Shown: in pieces, positions 46,847 through 55,190 of the stretch
Position numbering within the stretch: the first letter of the stretch is position 1
Layout: each line of letters opens with the position of its first letter
Assembly (NCBI GenBank): GCA_000403215.2
Contig: KE159565.1
Location: forward strand, 197,489-261,488
Reading direction: 5' to 3'
DNA length: 64,000 nucleotides
Source: Lachnospiraceae bacterium A4
Lineage (GTDB): Bacteria; Bacillota; Clostridia; Lachnospirales; Lachnospiraceae
Program-made: the position numbers and the translations under genes
Notes under the pieces: model-generated
Told to the model about the DNA's origin: nothing
Database searches by the model: none
Seen by the model: only the letters and a program-made list of their open reading frames with translations

Positions 46847-48637
46847 TTATATGATATTTATATCTTCCGATTTAAGAAATGTGCTAAATTTTTCCTTTTG
46901 TTGCATAAAATTATATAAATCACTCATATAATAAACACATTCTGCATACCACATCCAAATTTCCCTTGGCTCTCCTCGATTCTCTAAAATTAAGGATATA
47001 ATATGCAAACATAACGGTAATACAGAAGCCTTTCCGCAATACAATTCGTTTTTAAGTGTTTCACATGCAGTCAAGTAATTTTGTGTTATATGTATATAAT
47101 TATATAGAAGTAGCGAATAGGAACGATATCTGTATTGAGCGTTCATACGGCTTCTTCGTATTTTTTCAATCGCCTGTACATATAAATTCACTGCGTCACT
47201 TTTTTGTCCCAGTTCTAAAAGAATAATACAGTAATGATTGATAATCAGTACCTCATTGCGCATTGGAATATGACGCAGATTTTTTTTATCTGCATCAAGA
47301 AGGCTTTCATACAGCTTTTTCTGCCGTTCACAGGCCTCTTCTATCGTAATTTTATGCAGTTTTCTGTGGATGAGGATTTCTGAATCTTCCACGAAATGCT
47401 GGTTTTCTGTGAACGACATATCCAGTTGTGACTTTAAATTTTCTAACAGATATTCAGCTTTTTCGTAATCATTGTGTGTAATTTTAATGTTCAGCTGATA
47501 CCGCAGTTCCATCGTCTCAAAGGAATCTGTGGCGACAAATCCATTGTACCGCCCTATCTCAAGGTCGAGTTTCTCCATCATTTTCTCAAAGGTTTTCTTG
47601 TTGGGAGAGACCTTTGCGTTCTCAAAGTTGGAGAGGGAGGAGGCGTTTTTATAGATGCCTTCGCACAGCTCCTCCTGCTGAAGGTGCTGTGCGATGCGCT
47701 CGGATTTCACCAGCTCATAGTCTAGGTGATACTCTTTTTGGCAGCAGTTGTGAAAGAGCATATCCGTGGGATACCATTTTTGGGCGTAGGAGTCCCACAG
47801 GAAGCGCAGGGTTTCGTCGTATTTTACATATTTATTCTGCTCGGGTGCGATGCCCAGACGGTTTCCGACTTCAAGCATCAGTTCCAGCAACGGGAGCATG
47901 AAGTAGATCATGGTATTCTGCCGCAGCGCATTGATGCCCTTTTCACATGTCACCATTGCCTGTGTGGTCTGATTCTGGTTTAGGTAGGCTTTGGCGAGCA
48001 GCCATGCGCATTTGGCGCAGATTTTGGCGTGTTCTTCTCCGTCTGTAAAGTGCCTGTCGATGTAGCGCATACATTGTTCCAGATGTTCGATATGCAGTGA
48101 CAGGTCTGTATGCGCGTCAGATTCAGACTCCACGCGCTCGAGCGCAAGCAGGTTTTCCATTTCGATTGTCGAGATCAGATAGTGCTCCATCACTTCATAG
48201 GAAAAGCCGGGTATGGTCAGCTCGACTGCCTGCCGCAGCAGTGAGACGGCAAGTTCATAATCCTTGTCAATGCGGTAGGACAGACACGCCTGCATTCTTT
48301 TGTGATACATCTGGCTGACACTGTTTTGTGCGGGGTGGGCGGCAAGCGCTGACAGGGCAAGTTCTTTTCTGCCGCGCAGGATAGCTTTCTCGATCAGGTC
48401 TCGTAAGCGGACAAGCTGGTACGCCTCTTGCGACAGCACGATTTCGAGCTTGTCGGGCGAGATGCCAAGACGCTGGAGCAGTATGTCGATCATCAGCGTA
48501 TCGGTCTTGTACTGGTTTTCTTCGAGTGCGTAGAGCGTTTGTTCTGTACAGATGCCGCGGATGAGATCTTTTCTTGGAATTTTGTTTTGATTGATTCTGG
48601 CGTGCGCGATGACGCTTCCGATTGTAATAAAATGCAT
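46847..48637 (-). CDS. HTH-TPR transcriptional regulator (RRNPP-like)
   Basis: A 596-residue cytoplasmic regulator. The N-terminus is an XRE-type helix-turn-helix (IGSVIAHARINQ, then CTEQTLYALEENQYKTDTLMI). A TPR-like helical array follows, typical of peptide-sensing regulators such as PlcR or Rgg. A second helix-turn-helix-like unit lies in the middle (ELCEGIYKNASSLSNFENAK, KKTFEKMMEKL), dividing the protein into two similar halves. The start at 48637 follows AAGGAGAAAAAC. Its promoter is clear (48658-48686). It is upstream of an ABC exporter on the same strand and next to a truncated copy of its own promoter and start. Confidence 0.8.
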   Translation of the reverse strand: MHFITIGSVIAHARINQNKIPRKDLIRGICTEQTLYALEENQYKTDTLMIDILLQRLGISPDKLEIVLSQEAYQLVRLRDLIEKAILRGRKELALSALAAHPAQNSVSQMYHKRMQACLSYRIDKDYELAVSLLRQAVELTIPGFSYEVMEHYLISTIEMENLLALERVESESDAHTDLSLHIEHLEQCMRYIDRHFTDGEEHAKICAKCAWLLAKAYLNQNQTTQAMVTCEKGINALRQNTMIYFMLPLLELMLEVGNRLGIAPEQNKYVKYDETLRFLWDSYAQKWYPTDMLFHNCCQKEYHLDYELVKSERIAQHLQQEELCEGIYKNASSLSNFENAKVSPNKKTFEKMMEKLDLEIGRYNGFVATDSFETMELRYQLNIKITHNDYEKAEYLLENLKSQLDMSFTENQHFVEDSEILIHRKLHKITIEEACERQKKLYESLLDADKKNLRHIPMRNEVLIINHYCIILLELGQKSDAVNLYVQAIEKIRRSRMNAQYRYRSYSLLLYNYIHITQNYLTACETLKNELYCGKASVLPLCLHIISLILENRGEPREIWMWYAECVYYMSDLYNFMQQKEKFSTFLKSEDINII

Positions 48638-48657
48638 GTTTTTCTCCTTGTTCGAGC

Positions 48658-48686
48658 AGTATAGCATATGGGGAGTATTCGGTCAA
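48658..48686 (-). promoter_or_regulatory. Promoter of the HTH-TPR regulator
   Basis: Minus strand: -35 TTGACC (48681-48686), 17-bp spacer, -10 TATACT (48658-48663), about 20 bp ahead of the start codon. Confidence 0.75.
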
Positions 48687-48699
48687 ATTTTTGTAAATT

Positions 48700-48866
48700 C
48701 CTAGTACAGCGTTTTCTTAATCCCCATATACTTAGTGCTTGATATTTTCGTCAGCGCAAGGCGGAGGAAGGAGGCAATGCGGTGGCATTGTTGACTGACG
48801 ACAACGTGGCGATGGCGTAAATAGCGAGTGCTAAGTGTATGAGGGATTAGGAAATGCTGTACTAGG
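48700..48866. repeat. 167-bp imperfect palindromic (MITE-like) element
   Basis: The left end CCTAGTACAGCGTTTTCTTA and the right end (read inverted, CCTAGTACAGCATTTCCTAA) match closely, and the match continues through ATACACTTAGCACT-like inner arms to a small central hairpin (CAATGC / GCATTG). It is non-coding. It sits exactly between the promoter of the TPR regulator and the promoter of the type I toxin, 14 bp and 21 bp away. Confidence 0.75.
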
Positions 48867-48887
48867 GACGTCAGAAATATTATTTTA

Positions 48888-48916
48888 TTGTCATACCTTG
48901 TCGGATATGCTACAAT
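48888..48916 (+). promoter_or_regulatory. Promoter of type I toxin locus 1
   Basis: A -35 TTGTCA (48888-48893) and -10 TACAAT (48911-48916) with a 17-bp spacer. This gives a leader of about 65 nt before the small toxin-like gene. Confidence 0.7.
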
Positions 48917-48989
48917 ATCTTCGATCAGATTAGAACAACGTAGGGATAGTCTGGTGATTGTTTTATCCGGGAACGGAAAGGAATTACAT

Positions 48990-49070
48990 ATGAATACGTT
49001 AGAAATTTTGACGTTGCTGTTAGTCATTTTTGCAGCTTTATCATATCTTGACAATCACCACAAAAAGTAA
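48990..49070 (+). CDS. 26-residue membrane peptide, probable type I toxin (locus 1)
   Basis: A 26-residue peptide: acidic N-terminus, one hydrophobic helix (LTLLLVIFAAL) and a charged tail (DNHHKK). GGAAAGGAATTACAT precedes the ATG. This is the layout of TxpA/BsrG/holin-like type I toxins, which insert in the membrane and depolarise it. A convergent antisense RNA with its own promoter covers the 3' end. A second locus at 59012 encodes a peptide identical at 19 of 26 positions, with the same promoter and antisense arrangement, which strongly supports it as a real gene. Confidence 0.75.
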   Translation: MNTLEILTLLLVIFAALSYLDNHHKK

Positions 49071-49179
49071 GGCGGCTACCTCCTACGTCACTAGGAGATA
49101 GCCTGTGCAACTCGTAAACTCGATTTATTAGTTTCCGATAGGAATCATCGGACACAGCAAATATCCTTTGATTGTTTCT
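49062..49179 (-). ncRNA. Predicted antisense antitoxin RNA (locus 1)
   Basis: On the minus strand: -35 TTGAAA (49209-49214), exactly 17 bp, -10 TATAAT (49186-49191). A terminator-like stem (GGCTATCTCCT / AGGAGGTAGCC, 49074-49103) is followed by TTACTTTTT. The predicted RNA of about 118 nt converges on and overlaps the end of the toxin message. It also contains the stem TCCGAT / ATCGGA near 49135. It would block toxin translation or trigger message decay. Confidence 0.65.
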
Positions 49180-49291
49180 ACTCTGATTATAAACGATTCA
49201 CTGGGTAATTTCAAGTGAAAAGTTTAGGAAATGGGGATGCTTCGGTGTTCCCATTTTTGTTAGACTGATTTGATTGAATGGTGTTGATCTG

Positions 49292-49456
49292 TTATTTCGC
49301 CTTTTCATATGATAATATATTTTTATTATTCATTAGGAACAGTTTCTTAGTAAGTTGAAGGGTATCTTCTGCCAACATGACGATTTTCCGTAAGGTGTAT
49401 AATGAGCAGAGAAAGATACGTGAAATCTTCTCGCTTCCGATTGTAATAAAATGCAT
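49292..49456 (-). pseudogene. Truncated copy of the HTH-TPR regulator start with its promoter
   Basis: Bases 49432-49490 are identical to 48613-48671, covering the -10 box, ribosome site, ATG and first eight codons (MHFITIGS) of the regulator; a matching -35 (TTGACC) follows at the right distance. After that the frame diverges (EKISRIFLC) and ends at 49292. The start and promoter look functional, but the regulator body is gone. The stretch from here to 49680 holds nothing else recognisable. Confidence 0.75.
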
Positions 49457-50121
49457 GTTTTTCTCCTTGTTCGAGCAGTATAGCATATGGAGGACGTCTG
49501 GTCAATACATAGCAAAAGGGTATTTGGGAAATAAAGAGCTGTGCAGGAAAATTGATTTGTACGTTTGTCATAGAATGAAATAAGTTCGGGTTGTATTAAA
49601 AATACTGTTATTATATAATGTCAATATGGTCATATTCCTTTTGAAAATGACTATTTTGCAGGAAAAGAGGAGGAGGCCAATGAATACAGAAGTAAAAAAT
49701 GCAATAAAGGCAGCAGATCGGGAGGCACAGTATGATGACTGTGCCAAGCGCCTGTTAGGACAGAAAATTATACTGGCGCATATACTTGTAAAGACAGTCG
49801 ATGAATTTAAGGGTATGGATCCCAAAGAAGTTGTTCCTTTTATTGAAGGAAAGCCTTATATTAGTAGTGTGCCAGTGGAACCGGGACTTACGAATAAGAG
49901 AAGCGAGAAGAGCGGACAGAAAATTGTTGGTTTGAATACAGAAAATTCAGAGATTAACGAAGGACTGGTGCGGTTTAATATTGTTTTTTATGTCCGCATG
50001 AAAGATGGTCTTTCACAGATTATCCTGAATGTGGATTATTCCGATTTCCGGCTTATTCCGATAAATCTATTTTGGGGGCTGTATTTCAGCCCCTTTAGAT
50101 ATATTTATCGGAATAAGTTTT

Positions 50122-51150
50122 TCAGTAGCCTCTGATTAACTGTTCAATAATGTTCTGCGATTCCCATATCGGAGAATTATCTTTTAAGGCAAAAGCAAGC
50201 GAATCCTGTGAGGCCTTTTCCACCGCCTGACGTTTCATCTCTGTATCTGCATATGCGTAAATTAACGTTGTTTCCGGATCTTCATGTCCAAGGAATTCCG
50301 ATAAGACCGCAAGCGGCATCCCGCCCTGATATAAGTGCATTGCCCGCGAATGGCGGAACATATGCGGATGTACATGCTCCGGCACATGCGGATTGCCTAT
50401 ACGGGCCTGTGCGGCATATTTTTTCAGAAACCTCGATACATTATCGTCCGACATTGGCGTTTTTTCCCCGCAGTGTTTCGTATAAAACAAATGGACATCC
50501 TTTCTGCTGTCATGGTGGAATGATGATTTATAAAGCTCAAACAAATGGAGTGTTTCTTTTGAAACAGGCACAAGCCTGGGTTTGGAACCCTTTCCGAATA
50601 AATATACCGTTTTGTTTTCCGGATTTATATCAGACAGCTTCATTTTCAGCATTTCCCCGTCACGTGCCGCTGTATCATACATCAGTGCCAGAAAGAACCG
50701 GTCGCGCAGCCCCTTGGGAGAGCCTGTGTCAATGCATCCGATGATTGCAGCAACAGCGTCTTTTGACATATGGCTTACAACGCGCGAATTATCGGTTCCC
50801 TTTTTCAGCGGTATTGTGCAAAGATCCGCATATACCGTATATACTTCGGGAGAGGTGTACGCCGCAAATTTGAAGAATGACCGTATACAGCTCAGCCTGT
50901 TGTTGCGTGTGGATTCCTTCCAGCCTTTCTGTGACTCTGTTGTATCCAGAAACTCTGTAAGCAGGTCAGACGTAAAGGTTTCAAACCCCAGTCCGGAAGC
51001 GGGAATCCCTTTCTCCTGTAGTAAAAAACGGAGCAGGATATTCCAGGCCATGCGGCAGGAATCAATTGTTTTCTCGCTGCTGTTGCGCTGCTTTGGCAGA
51101 TAGATCCCAAAATATTCCCGTAGTTTCTTCCAAAAAGCGTTGCTTTTCAT
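50122..51150 (-). CDS. RIT element tyrosine recombinase, third gene
   Basis: A 342-residue site-specific tyrosine recombinase. The N-terminal SAM-like core-binding domain is followed by the catalytic domain with DTAARDGEML (first Arg), HPHMFRHSRAMHL (His-x-x-Arg), LGHEDPETTLIYAY (His and nucleophile Tyr). All catalytic residues appear present. The start at 51150 gives an ATGA overlap with the second recombinase gene, replacing a much longer frame without ribosome site. The three proteins are expected to act together on the element ends. Confidence 0.9.
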   Translation of the reverse strand: MKSNAFWKKLREYFGIYLPKQRNSSEKTIDSCRMAWNILLRFLLQEKGIPASGLGFETFTSDLLTEFLDTTESQKGWKESTRNNRLSCIRSFFKFAAYTSPEVYTVYADLCTIPLKKGTDNSRVVSHMSKDAVAAIIGCIDTGSPKGLRDRFFLALMYDTAARDGEMLKMKLSDINPENKTVYLFGKGSKPRLVPVSKETLHLFELYKSSFHHDSRKDVHLFYTKHCGEKTPMSDDNVSRFLKKYAAQARIGNPHVPEHVHPHMFRHSRAMHLYQGGMPLAVLSEFLGHEDPETTLIYAYADTEMKRQAVEKASQDSLAFALKDNSPIWESQNIIEQLIRGY

Positions 51151-52088
51151 GGGGCACCTCCGATCATGCCTGAGATGTCCATGTATTCCATCTTTGACAG
51201 GCGCTCCGGCAGGAGATGCAGGTAATAACAGGTTTCCCGGAAAGTCTGATGCCCCATATAGGCACTCAGATATGGCAGGAACTGCCCGAAATCCCGGCCC
51301 TCTTCCATCCACCGTGTCAATGTTTGTGTCGCAAAGTTGTGCCTCAGGATATATGGCGTACAATAACGCCCAAGGACATCAGGGTTCCCAGCCATTTCCC
51401 AGCACTTGTGGAAGAGGGTGCTGATGGCCTGCGCCCCATGCCTGTTCCCGTTCCGATTGGGAAAGAATATCTCTGTCCCAGGGTACATTCCCCGCGCAAT
51501 CCTATCATAATTGCGGCACATTTCCATCACGCCCGGCTCCACCGCTATACACCTGTCCTTATGTCTTTTCGAGTCTGCGATGTATATCGTGCAATGGGAA
51601 AAATCAAGATCCTGCCTTCGGAGAAGCCTGGCTTCCTGTGGGCGCATTCCGGTAGAATACTGGAGCCGGAAGATAACGGCGGCCGTATATTCAATGAGCG
51701 GGTTCGCCGGATTATGGGGATACCTGTCAGCTGCCTGAAAAAAACGGCGGCATTCTCCCGCGCTCATGATATATGGCAGCTGCCTTTTCTTATAGCTGAA
51801 ATAATCCACAGGGAATACGCATGCTTCTTTCCCCAGAAGGACCTGATACCTGCCAAGATTCCTCAGGGCTATCACATCCACATAGGCATCACAGTGTTCA
51901 CGTTTTGTTTGTAAGTAGGACAGGGCAATGTCCCATGTCAGGATGTCGGCATCAGGGAAAAACGCCCCGCAGTAACGGTCAAACTGCACCAGATACCCGT
52001 CGTAACTATCGACAGCATACCCAAGAGTTTCCCGCCACTCCCGCATTTTCTCTATGTCGTGCGCAAATTTGCTCTGGAAAGAGACCAT
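51147..52088 (-). CDS. RIT element tyrosine recombinase, second gene
   Basis: A 313-residue tyrosine recombinase. The first catalytic Arg lies in STGMRPQEARLL. Box II reads TPYILRHNFATQ, where the usual His before the xxR is Tyr. A late GHQTF and CYYLHL supply the second His and the nucleophile Tyr. The atypical box II may reflect a specialised role in the trio. The start at 52088 shares one base with the stop of the first gene (TAATG), and its own stop overlaps the third gene. Confidence 0.88.
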   Translation of the reverse strand: MVSFQSKFAHDIEKMREWRETLGYAVDSYDGYLVQFDRYCGAFFPDADILTWDIALSYLQTKREHCDAYVDVIALRNLGRYQVLLGKEACVFPVDYFSYKKRQLPYIMSAGECRRFFQAADRYPHNPANPLIEYTAAVIFRLQYSTGMRPQEARLLRRQDLDFSHCTIYIADSKRHKDRCIAVEPGVMEMCRNYDRIARGMYPGTEIFFPNRNGNRHGAQAISTLFHKCWEMAGNPDVLGRYCTPYILRHNFATQTLTRWMEEGRDFGQFLPYLSAYMGHQTFRETCYYLHLLPERLSKMEYMDISGMIGGAP

Positions 52089-53320
52089 TATACCAAGCCC
52101 TCCTTCCGTGTATGCAGAGGCCCGAGGTCCAGGCAGCATGTCCTCATAGTTCCGCTGTCCAGTGAGATATAGCGTTTGGAGGACTCAATGTTTCCATGTC
52201 CGAGGATCTGGGCAACAGTGGATACGGGAACCCCGGAGGAAACCATTTTTGTTCCCGCCGTCCTCCGTAATGCATGAAAAGATTTGCCATCCCAGCCGGA
52301 ACGCCCGATGCCTGCAGCTTCGATGTATCCACGCAGGGCAGCATTAAAAAGCGTCGGACTGACAGGACTAGAAAAAACAGGCGGAAGCAGGCGGACGAAA
52401 ACATACGGGTTATCCGTCCGCGGCCTGGAATGGAGGATGTAATCCGCAATGGCATTTCCGGCATCAATGGGAAGCGGCAGCAACAGTGTCACTTTTGTTT
52501 TTTTCTGTACAACACGGATGGTCTTTTCTGTCCAGCAGATATCGGAAAGTTTCAATCCGGATATATCAGAAGCCCTCATTCCTGTCCTCACGGCAAGAAG
52601 AAATATGGCATAATCCCGGCGGCCTTTGTCGGTCGAACGGTCTATTTTTGAAAAGATCAGCTGAAGTTCCTCATCTGTAAAACAGGGAAGGGCTTTCTGC
52701 CTGCACCTGCCAGCCGTACCGAGGAAACGGTCCGCATCCAGGTCAACAATCCCTTTGTCCCGCAGAAACTGTACAAAATTTCTTAAAGTACGCAACAGTC
52801 TCGGCATACTGCCTTTATGGTTTGGGGCTTCCTGACGGACAAAATCTAGGACATTTTCAGATACCATGGAATGGGCATCCTCCACTCCTGCCTGTTCAAG
52901 GAAATACAGGAACTGCCGTATAATAATCATTTCAGGGCGGACAGTCCCCGGACTGAGCCGTTTTGAGAGTTCCTGCTGAAAACCGGACATCAGCTCCCTG
53001 TAAGCTCCGGAAGCAGGGGCGTTAGTCGTAAAAGTGACGGATCCCCAGCTGAATTCCCCGGTTTCAAAATATCTGGCAACAGTATAAGCTGCTTTTCTTA
53101 TGGGCTTAATGGTAGATTGTTTCAGTTCCGCCCTGCACTTAAGCGCACAGAACGCAGCCGCATCCTGATACATGAAAGTATCACGTCTGTTTTCCATACA
53201 ATACCGGAAAACGGCTTCATAATGCCTTGCATAGCCAGCGAAAGTTTTTGCAGAAAGGCCAAGTTCCTTTGTGCGTTGAAGCACGTAGTCAATGTGTTTC
53301 CTTAATTCAAAATTTTCCAT
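52088..53320 (-). CDS. RIT element tyrosine recombinase, first gene
   Basis: A 410-residue tyrosine recombinase. The N-terminal half has core-binding helices, and the catalytic half shows RTGMRASDISGL (Arg), SFHALRRTAGTKM (His-x-x-Arg), LGHGNIESSKRYISLD (His and Tyr). The active site is complete. It is first in the three-gene operon. AGGAGGG precedes the ATG, and start codon plus ribosome site lie inside an inverted repeat (53317-53352) that may limit its translation. Confidence 0.9.
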   Translation of the reverse strand: MENFELRKHIDYVLQRTKELGLSAKTFAGYARHYEAVFRYCMENRRDTFMYQDAAAFCALKCRAELKQSTIKPIRKAAYTVARYFETGEFSWGSVTFTTNAPASGAYRELMSGFQQELSKRLSPGTVRPEMIIIRQFLYFLEQAGVEDAHSMVSENVLDFVRQEAPNHKGSMPRLLRTLRNFVQFLRDKGIVDLDADRFLGTAGRCRQKALPCFTDEELQLIFSKIDRSTDKGRRDYAIFLLAVRTGMRASDISGLKLSDICWTEKTIRVVQKKTKVTLLLPLPIDAGNAIADYILHSRPRTDNPYVFVRLLPPVFSSPVSPTLFNAALRGYIEAAGIGRSGWDGKSFHALRRTAGTKMVSSGVPVSTVAQILGHGNIESSKRYISLDSGTMRTCCLDLGPLHTRKEGLV

Positions 53321-53352
53321 GTAAGGGCCCTCCTATTAACCCACTTACATGG
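53317..53352 (-). promoter_or_regulatory. Inverted repeat masking the start of the first RIT recombinase
   Basis: CCATGTAAG (53317-53325) is perfectly inverted at 53344-53352. In the message the start codon lies in one arm and AGGAGG in the loop, so folding would restrain translation of the recombinase operon. Confidence 0.5.
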
Positions 53353-54122
53353 AAACATAACTTCTTTTTATATACAATAATTATTCCGATTTTCCTGGCT
53401 AAAATATAGACGCAGAGCTAAAAAACATGATATAATCGGAATAATCCGGAAATCGGAATAATCCAAGAAATTCCGATATCGGAATTTTGTGGAAGCCCAG
53501 AAGAATGAACCAGTAGGATATGAGTTGCTGAACAGGGCAGTCTTTTATGTCAGCCGTCTTATTTCGTCTCAGAAGGAAAGAGATTTTGAGAGTACGAATT
53601 ATAATGATATAAAGCGTGTATACTCCATATGGGTATGTATGGGCATGGTAGAAAACAGTATGGCCCACATTCATCTTACGAGTGATAATTTGATAGGTTC
53701 CTATATTTGGAGGGGGAAGATGGATTTAATAAATATTGTTATGATTGGTCTGTCCAAACAGCTTCCAGAACATGATGAACAATATGAACTGCATCGTCTG
53801 TTAGGGGCTCTGTTATCAAGAGAACTTACTATAGATGAGAAATTAAATATTATAGGAAATGAGTACGATATTCCTGTTGAGGAGGATTTTAGAAAGGATG
53901 TGAATGTGATGTGTAACTTGAGTCAGGGAATTAAAGAAGATGGTATTGCAATTGGGGAGGCAAGATTTGTCATAAGAATGTATAAGAATGGTTTTACAGC
54001 AGAACAGATAGCTGCTGCTGTCGATATGGCTGTAAAAGATGTAGAAGCCATTATCAGGGAAAAGGAACAAATACATGTATAATTTATTAATATAGAAGAA
54101 ACAGGTTTGGAGGTGACAGACA

Positions 54123-55190
54123 ATGAATCTGCCCATATCGGTCACGCAGAGTGACCTTTTGGAAATATTGTTAAATATTGCCCCGGTGCGTCCTGTCTTT
54201 ATATGGGGAGCGCCGGGGATTGGCAAGTCTGCGCTGGTTGAGCAGTTTGCGGAGGAGGTAGGGCTGGACTGCGTGTCGCTGCTTGGCAGCCAGCTTGCGC
54301 CGGAGGACATTATCGGGATTCCGCAGATCAAGGGAGAGACTTCTGAATTTCTGCCGCCGAAGATGATTGCCAGAAAGGAGCCTTATGTATTGTTTCTCGA
54401 TGAACTGAACGCATGTTCGCAGGAGGTTCAGAAGGCTTTCTACAGCCTGATTCATGAGAAGCGCATCGGTGAGTATCATCTGCCAAAGGGCAGTGTCGTG
54501 ATCGGGGCAGGAAACCGGGCGCAGGATTCTGCGATTGTCAAGACCATGTCCTCGGCGCTTGTGAACCGAATGTTTCATGTACAGCTCAAAGCAGACCCGG
54601 CGCAGTGGCTTGCGTGGGCCTATCAGAACGGCATTCATCCGTGGATTACGGAGTATATCAGCCAGCGTCCCGATCATCTCTTTGCGCAGCCGCCAAAGAC
54701 CGAGGAGCCGTATTCGACGCCTCGTTCGTGGCACATGCTAAGCGATGCGTTAAGGGAGTACGGTGCGGGCAGCAGGGAGATCACAGAGGACATGCTGCGC
54801 GTCATTACATACGGCTGTGTGTCAGCGTCACACGGCGGCATGTTTCTGGCGTTTACCAGACAGCTTGGCAACACGCACCTTTTGTCAGATATCGTCAAGG
54901 GGGAGGCGCGGTGGCCGTCAAAGCCGGAGGAGAGAGATGTGCTCTATTTCTTGGCGCAGTCCTTCAGGGGGAGGCTGCTTCACGAACTGCCGCAGGACAA
55001 GCAGAAGCTCGGAAAGGACGGGCAGTTTCTGGCACACCGGGCAAAGGCGCTCATGAAGGATTTGTCCGCGATCAGCTACGAGATTGCGCAGATGGTGATC
55101 TCGGCGGAGGAGGACAAGGTGCTGCCGGAGTGGTTTATGCTGGAGATCGTGCGGGATTTGCCGCGGCTGGCGGAGGGCAGACATGGCTAA
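54123..55190 (+). CDS. MoxR-type AAA+ ATPase, second system
   Basis: A 355-residue AAA+ ATPase. The P-loop is GAPGIGKSA at about residues 30-38, Walker B is FLDELNA near 91-96, and sensor 1 is in VIGAGNRAQDS, followed by the small lid domain. It is shorter than the MoxR protein at 17535 and lacks its long C-terminal helical extension. The ribosome site is GGAGGTGACAGACA. It overlaps the VWA gene by eight bases, so the two form a coupled pair. MoxR-VWA pairs act as protein-remodelling chaperones; the client here is unknown. Confidence 0.9.
   Translation: MNLPISVTQSDLLEILLNIAPVRPVFIWGAPGIGKSALVEQFAEEVGLDCVSLLGSQLAPEDIIGIPQIKGETSEFLPPKMIARKEPYVLFLDELNACSQEVQKAFYSLIHEKRIGEYHLPKGSVVIGAGNRAQDSAIVKTMSSALVNRMFHVQLKADPAQWLAWAYQNGIHPWITEYISQRPDHLFAQPPKTEEPYSTPRSWHMLSDALREYGAGSREITEDMLRVITYGCVSASHGGMFLAFTRQLGNTHLLSDIVKGEARWPSKPEERDVLYFLAQSFRGRLLHELPQDKQKLGKDGQFLAHRAKALMKDLSAISYEIAQMVISAEEDKVLPEWFMLEIVRDLPRLAEGRHG

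Larger units (their letters stand above)
50036..53487 (-). mobile_element. Recombinase-in-trio (RIT-like) element, 3452 bp
   Basis: Three overlapping tyrosine recombinase genes are carried on the minus strand. The element is flanked by a 6-bp duplication TGTGGA (50030-50035 and 53488-53493). The left end contains GGATTATTCCGATTTCCGG from 50034, which recurs inverted at 53446-53464. Copies of TTCCGAT/ATCGGAA cluster at both ends (three left, five right). No cargo genes are present. It disrupts an Rpn-family gene in an otherwise intact frame. Confidence 0.88.
49680..54082 (+). pseudogene. Rpn family (PD-(D/E)XK nuclease transposase) gene split by a RIT element
   Basis: The 5' part (49680-50035, ribosome site GAGGAGGAGGCCA) begins MNTEVKNAIKAADREAQYDD and runs to SQIILNVE. 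The 3' part (from 53494) continues AQKNEPVGYELLNRAVFYVSR to the end at 54082. Joining them across the TGTGGA duplication restores the frame (NVEAQKN), matching the conserved IINVEAQ core of the PF12784 family, whose Glu and Gln belong to the nuclease active site. The joined product is about 317 residues and ends with an Rpn-type helical tail (EGIAIGEARFV-like, here DGIAIGEARFV). The family is common in Lachnospiraceae. In this genome the copy is inactivated unless the element excises. Confidence 0.88.

Noticed and set aside
51216-51914. 232-codon plus-strand frame within the RIT element, considered as possible cargo
   Set aside because: It is antisense to the second recombinase and has no start signal or plausible protein composition.
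49680-54082. Possibility that the two halves around the RIT element are separate genes
   Set aside because: Joining them at the TGTGGA duplication restores one frame through the conserved NVEAQ core, so they are one split gene.
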